From F23-D06 sp045600525 (GTDB lineage Bacteria; Bacteroidota; Bacteroidia; Bacteroidales; WCHB1-69), in the NCBI GenBank assembly GCA_045600525.1, contig JAZRYC010000010.1:1-64000 (forward strand): a DNA stretch of 64,000 nt. The letters run 5' to 3'. The notes below the pieces were generated by a model. That model did no database searches, was not told the DNA's origin, and was given only the letters and a program-made list of their open reading frames with translations. A program made the translations under genes and the position numbers. Positions 61,342 to 64,000 of the stretch are shown piece by piece; position 1 is the first letter of the stretch, and each line of letters begins with the position of its first letter.

Positions 61342-61992
61342 AAAGTAATCATCACTGGAACAACGGGCTATGTTGGCGAAGGCGTGCTGCTCTGCTGCCT
61401 CGAACATCCCGAAATAGAGAAAATCCTGAGTGTGTCGCGCCGCCCGACCAACATCGAACATCCCAAACTGGAAGAACTGATTGTGGATGACTTTATGAAT
61501 CTGCAAACTGGTGACGCGCGCTTGGCCGGGTACGATGCGGTGTTCTTTATCGCCGGCATCACCAGCGTGGGCACACCCGAGGATGTTTATCGCAAAATCA
61601 GTCAGACGATTCCGCTGCACTTTGCGGAAATTCTGCCCGACAAAGAGCAGATGACCTATATCTATCTGTCGGGCGAAGGCACCAACGCCAATGGGAAATT
61701 GGCATGGCAGAAAATCAAAGGCGGCACGGAGAACGCGCTTTTCGCGATGCCCTTCAAACACGCCTTCGGGTTCAGACCCAGCATTATGCGCCCGCACCCG
61801 AAGCAGAAAACCCGCAAGTCGTTCCAGATTGCCAGCCGCATCCTATATCCGCTGATGTGGCCGCTGTGCCAGTCCAACACGATGCAGGAGGTGGCCGACG
61901 CGATGATTTGCTGCTCGAAGTTCGGATATGAAAAACGACATATTTCCGTTCGTGATATCCGGAAGTTGTCCAGAGATTTGAAAAAGAAGTGA
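61339..61992 (+). CDS. NAD(P)-binding Rossmann-fold (atypical SDR, YbjT-like) protein
   Basis: A 217-residue protein with the dinucleotide-binding start MKVIITGTTGYVGEGVL (GxxGxxG), YDAVFFIAGIT and IYLSGEGTN, and an AWQKIKGGTENAL segment where the catalytic Tyr-x3-Lys of classical SDRs would be (Tyr absent). Members of the atypical SDR group bind NAD(P) but often lack activity. The translation start lies inside a heptamer repeat that replaces a normal AG-rich or A-rich leader. Followed after 20 bases by the Cys-rich protein. Confidence 0.85.
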   Translation: MKVIITGTTGYVGEGVLLCCLEHPEIEKILSVSRRPTNIEHPKLEELIVDDFMNLQTGDARLAGYDAVFFIAGITSVGTPEDVYRKISQTIPLHFAEILPDKEQMTYIYLSGEGTNANGKLAWQKIKGGTENALFAMPFKHAFGFRPSIMRPHPKQKTRKSFQIASRILYPLMWPLCQSNTMQEVADAMICCSKFGYEKRHISVRDIRKLSRDLKKK

Positions 61993-62012
61993 TACTTTTA
62001 AATAAAAACGCT

Positions 62013-62696
62013 ATGAACGAAGAATGTTTGATTTGCCAAGCTCCCTTGGAATATCTTAACGAAGACGTGGAGATGGAGTGTGTGCTTTGCCATAAGAAGG
62101 TGCTGTCGAAAACACGTTGTGTAAACGGGCATTTCGTATGTGACGATTGCCACACCCGCGGTTTGGCCACCGTGATAAGCATTTGCCTGAACGAAAAATC
62201 CCGAAATCCTATAGAGGTGATGAACCGCCTGATGTCGCAACCGTTCTGCCACATGCACGGCCCTGAGCATCACGTGCTGGTCGGTTCCGCTTTGCTGACT
62301 GCCTACAAGAATGCCGGCGGAGATATTGACCTTCCCAAAATGCTGGTGGAAATACAGAGCCGTGGCCGGCAGGTGCCCGGCGGCGTATGCGGTTTCTGGG
62401 GTGCGTGTGGCGCAGGTATCAGCAGCGGAATGTTCGTCTCCCTGATTTCCGGTGCCACGCCGCTCAGCGTGGAGCCGTGGGGGCTCGCCAACCGCATGAC
62501 CTCCCAATCGCTGAATGCAATCGGCGAAATCGGCGGCGCACGCTGCTGCAAACGTGACTCTTATCTCGCTATCCTTGCCGCTATCGACTTCGTGGCGGAA
62601 CATTTTGGCGTTCAAATGGAAAAATCCAACATTTTTTGTCAGTTTTCTAACAAAAATAACCAGTGCATCGGAAACAGATGCCCCTTTCATCCGTAA
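62013..62696 (+). CDS. Cysteine-rich DUF5714-like protein
   Basis: A 227-residue protein with 16 cysteines. The N-terminal half has CLIC, CVLC, a lone Cys and CDDCH (zinc-ribbon-like pairs, residues 5-47), then HGPEHH; the second half has GVCGFWGACGAGISSGMF, GARCCKRDSYLA and a final FCQF ... QCIGNRCPFHP. This matches what I recall of DUF5714 proteins, which occur alone or fused to methyltransferases. The ATG at 62013 is preferred over the GTG at 61989, which overlaps the previous gene. Metal or Fe-S binding is likely; function unknown. Confidence 0.75.
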   Translation: MNEECLICQAPLEYLNEDVEMECVLCHKKVLSKTRCVNGHFVCDDCHTRGLATVISICLNEKSRNPIEVMNRLMSQPFCHMHGPEHHVLVGSALLTAYKNAGGDIDLPKMLVEIQSRGRQVPGGVCGFWGACGAGISSGMFVSLISGATPLSVEPWGLANRMTSQSLNAIGEIGGARCCKRDSYLAILAAIDFVAEHFGVQMEKSNIFCQFSNKNNQCIGNRCPFHP

Positions 62697-62716
62697 ACCT
62701 TTTAATAAACAATATA

Positions 62717-64000
62717 ATGAAAAAAACAATCCTTTTTTTCGTGCTTTTAGTGATGGTCAACTTCGTGTTCGGCCAAGTTAACATTCCTGTCGGTTTTGAC
62801 GAGCGTGCCGACCTGATGAGTCTCATCTTTCGGACTGCAGGGGCCAATGAGTACGGCTTCTGTTATTTTGATGAATATGTGAATAATCTGAAGCCCTATA
62901 TCAATGAAACCGACGAGGTGGTAAAGCTGGCACAGAAATACCGCGAGGAAACAGACATCTCGTATGACGCTGTGGCTGATTTCGCTCTCCATCTCAAAAT
63001 TTCTGAGAATGGGAAGTTTACCTTGGATGACGCTTTCCAAGATGGCATTGACGAACGTTGGACGGAAGAACAGAAGCAGAATTTCTTGGCCGCGTTGAAC
63101 GAATATTATGCAAAATCCAATTTTCATCAGGGCTACATGAAAAATGCGGAAATCCAGCAGAAAGCGGTAGAAGCATTTAAACAGGATGTGTGTCAGAAGA
63201 TTGATTTGGAATGGTTTGACAAGTTCTTTGGAGCCAACAACAATCCTCAATTCCGCATTGTGCTGAGCATCCTGAATGGTCCCAATAACTATGGCTGCAG
63301 TGCGCAGATGAAAGATGGAAGTTTCCTGCTCTGTCCGTTTATCGGCAGCTATTCTATGGACAATTCGCAAAATCCGGTTTACAGGGTAAATGAGGTTCTG
63401 CCGATTGTCATTCACGAATTCTGCCATGCCTATTGCAATCCGCAGATTGAGCACTTTTGGCCGGATATGGAAGGGAAATCTACGGAAGTCTATAATGCTA
63501 ACGCGCTGACATTGACTCAGATGGCATACGGAGATGCCAAAACAATGATGTGTGAGACTTTTGTTCGTAGTTGCGTGATTCGCTATTTCCTGAATCACTA
63601 TCCGCAGATATCCGTTGACGACCTGCTGTCGGAAGAAGCAGATTTCTACCTCACACGCACGATGGTGGAGTCTTTGGAAAAATACGAGCAGAACCGGGAA
63701 CAATATCCGACGATTGAAAGTTATATGCCGCAGTTGATCAATGACATCAACCAATTCAATCTTAAAAACTTCCTGAAAGAACAGAAAAAAGAATTAAAGG
63801 CCAACGCGCACGTGATGAAATGTAGCATCAAAAACGGTGCGAAGAATGTCCCTTCCGGAGAAATAGAATTGAAGATTATCTTCAGCAAGCCGATGCAACA
63901 AATGATTGCCTTGGGATATGGCAATTCTGATGGTGTTTTTTTGGAATTTGATAAAAATATTGAACATACTTTCACATGGAGCAAAGACTGTAAAACCACC
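62717..64000 (+). CDS. DUF4932-type zinc metallopeptidase, exported (3' end outside window)
   Basis: An open frame from ATG 62717 to the window end, at least 428 residues. Signal peptide (KKTILFFVLLVMVNFVFG then Gln). The motif H233-E-F-C-H237 (VIHEFCHAYCNP) gives a zincin site, with MMCETFVRSCVIRYF about 50 residues later as the likely third-ligand helix (Glu). The remainder from ~360 begins an Ig-like domain (CSIKNGAKNVPSGEIELKIIFSKPM). This combination matches DUF4932 proteins of Bacteroidota. Because it has no stop inside the window it is easily missed; an antisense open frame at 62747-63754 is a shadow of it. Confidence 0.82.
   Translation, partial: MKKTILFFVLLVMVNFVFGQVNIPVGFDERADLMSLIFRTAGANEYGFCYFDEYVNNLKPYINETDEVVKLAQKYREETDISYDAVADFALHLKISENGKFTLDDAFQDGIDERWTEEQKQNFLAALNEYYAKSNFHQGYMKNAEIQQKAVEAFKQDVCQKIDLEWFDKFFGANNNPQFRIVLSILNGPNNYGCSAQMKDGSFLLCPFIGSYSMDNSQNPVYRVNEVLPIVIHEFCHAYCNPQIEHFWPDMEGKSTEVYNANALTLTQMAYGDAKTMMCETFVRSCVIRYFLNHYPQISVDDLLSEEADFYLTRTMVESLEKYEQNREQYPTIESYMPQLINDINQFNLKNFLKEQKKELKANAHVMKCSIKNGAKNVPSGEIELKIIFSKPMQQMIALGYGNSDGVFLEFDKNIEHTFTWSKDCKTT

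Noticed and set aside
62747..63754. 335-codon open frame on the minus strand
   Set aside because: Antisense shadow of the metallopeptidase gene at 62717, whose translation has a signal peptide and HExxH.

Overview
The window looks like chromosomal DNA of an anaerobic, probably gut- or rumen-associated member of the Bacteroidales. The evidence: many genes are preceded by the Bacteroidota -7 element TAnnTTTG (about twenty instances); one protease carries a type IX secretion (T9SS) C-terminal sorting domain; GldA-, PorT- and TonB-type proteins are present; HydF, rubrerythrin, a PerR-type regulator and a B12-dependent methylmalonyl-CoA mutase point to fermentative anaerobic life. No rRNA or tRNA gene, insertion sequence, prophage or CRISPR array was seen.

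Layout. 1-1.2 kb: tail of an unknown gene, a lipoprotein of the kind associated with radical-SAM enzymes, and a tiny lipoprotein. 1.3-3.8 kb: rimO-hydF. 3.8-7.0 kb (minus): large outer-membrane protein with a degenerate peptidase domain. 7.1-14.2 kb: rpsP-rimM, then recA, a TPR lipoprotein, ruvB, a PorT-like barrel, an FAH-fold hydrolase and a nucleoside transporter. 14.6-25.8 kb: a giant modular adhesin (about 3,736 residues if joined) with a one-base frameshift near its start and very recent kilobase-scale internal duplications. 26-35.6 kb (minus): gcvP, and a run of cyclophilin, pheS, DUF2723 membrane protein, elbB, aroK. 35.8-37.9 kb: methylmalonyl-CoA mutase large subunit. 38-40.3 kb (minus): small membrane protein, MmcQ/YjbR protein, T9SS-exported M6 protease. 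40.3-45.6 kb: an islet in which a secreted GH2 beta-galactosidase sits between an MNT/HEPN pair and a hicAB pair whose toxin gene has a premature stop. 45.7-52.8 kb: secreted endonuclease/phosphatase; a plus-strand run of gldA, a degenerate molybdopterin-oxidoreductase-like protein, a steroid-5-alpha-reductase-like protein, murF and anmK; then tonB. 52.9-58.2 kb: two acetyltransferases, a lipoprotein, and an oxidative-stress group (rubrerythrin, perR with an operator, a free-Met-sulfoxide reductase/MsrA fusion, ybjQ). 58.3-64 kb: a single-chain MmeI-like restriction-modification enzyme, a heptamer repeat running into the next start codon, a Rossmann-fold protein, a 16-cysteine DUF5714-like protein and a DUF4932-type metallopeptidase cut by the window end.

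How they fit together. Most of the window is housekeeping (ribosome maturation, recombination, cell wall, glycine cleavage, tRNA charging) interspersed with surface and secreted functions. The accessory signals are the giant adhesin, the toxin-antitoxin/beta-galactosidase islet, the cofactor-less MopB-like gene inside a gldA-murF run, the redox-repair fusion with a two-turn direct repeat in its promoter, and the solitary restriction-modification gene. All family names are from recognition of motifs by eye; no database search was run.
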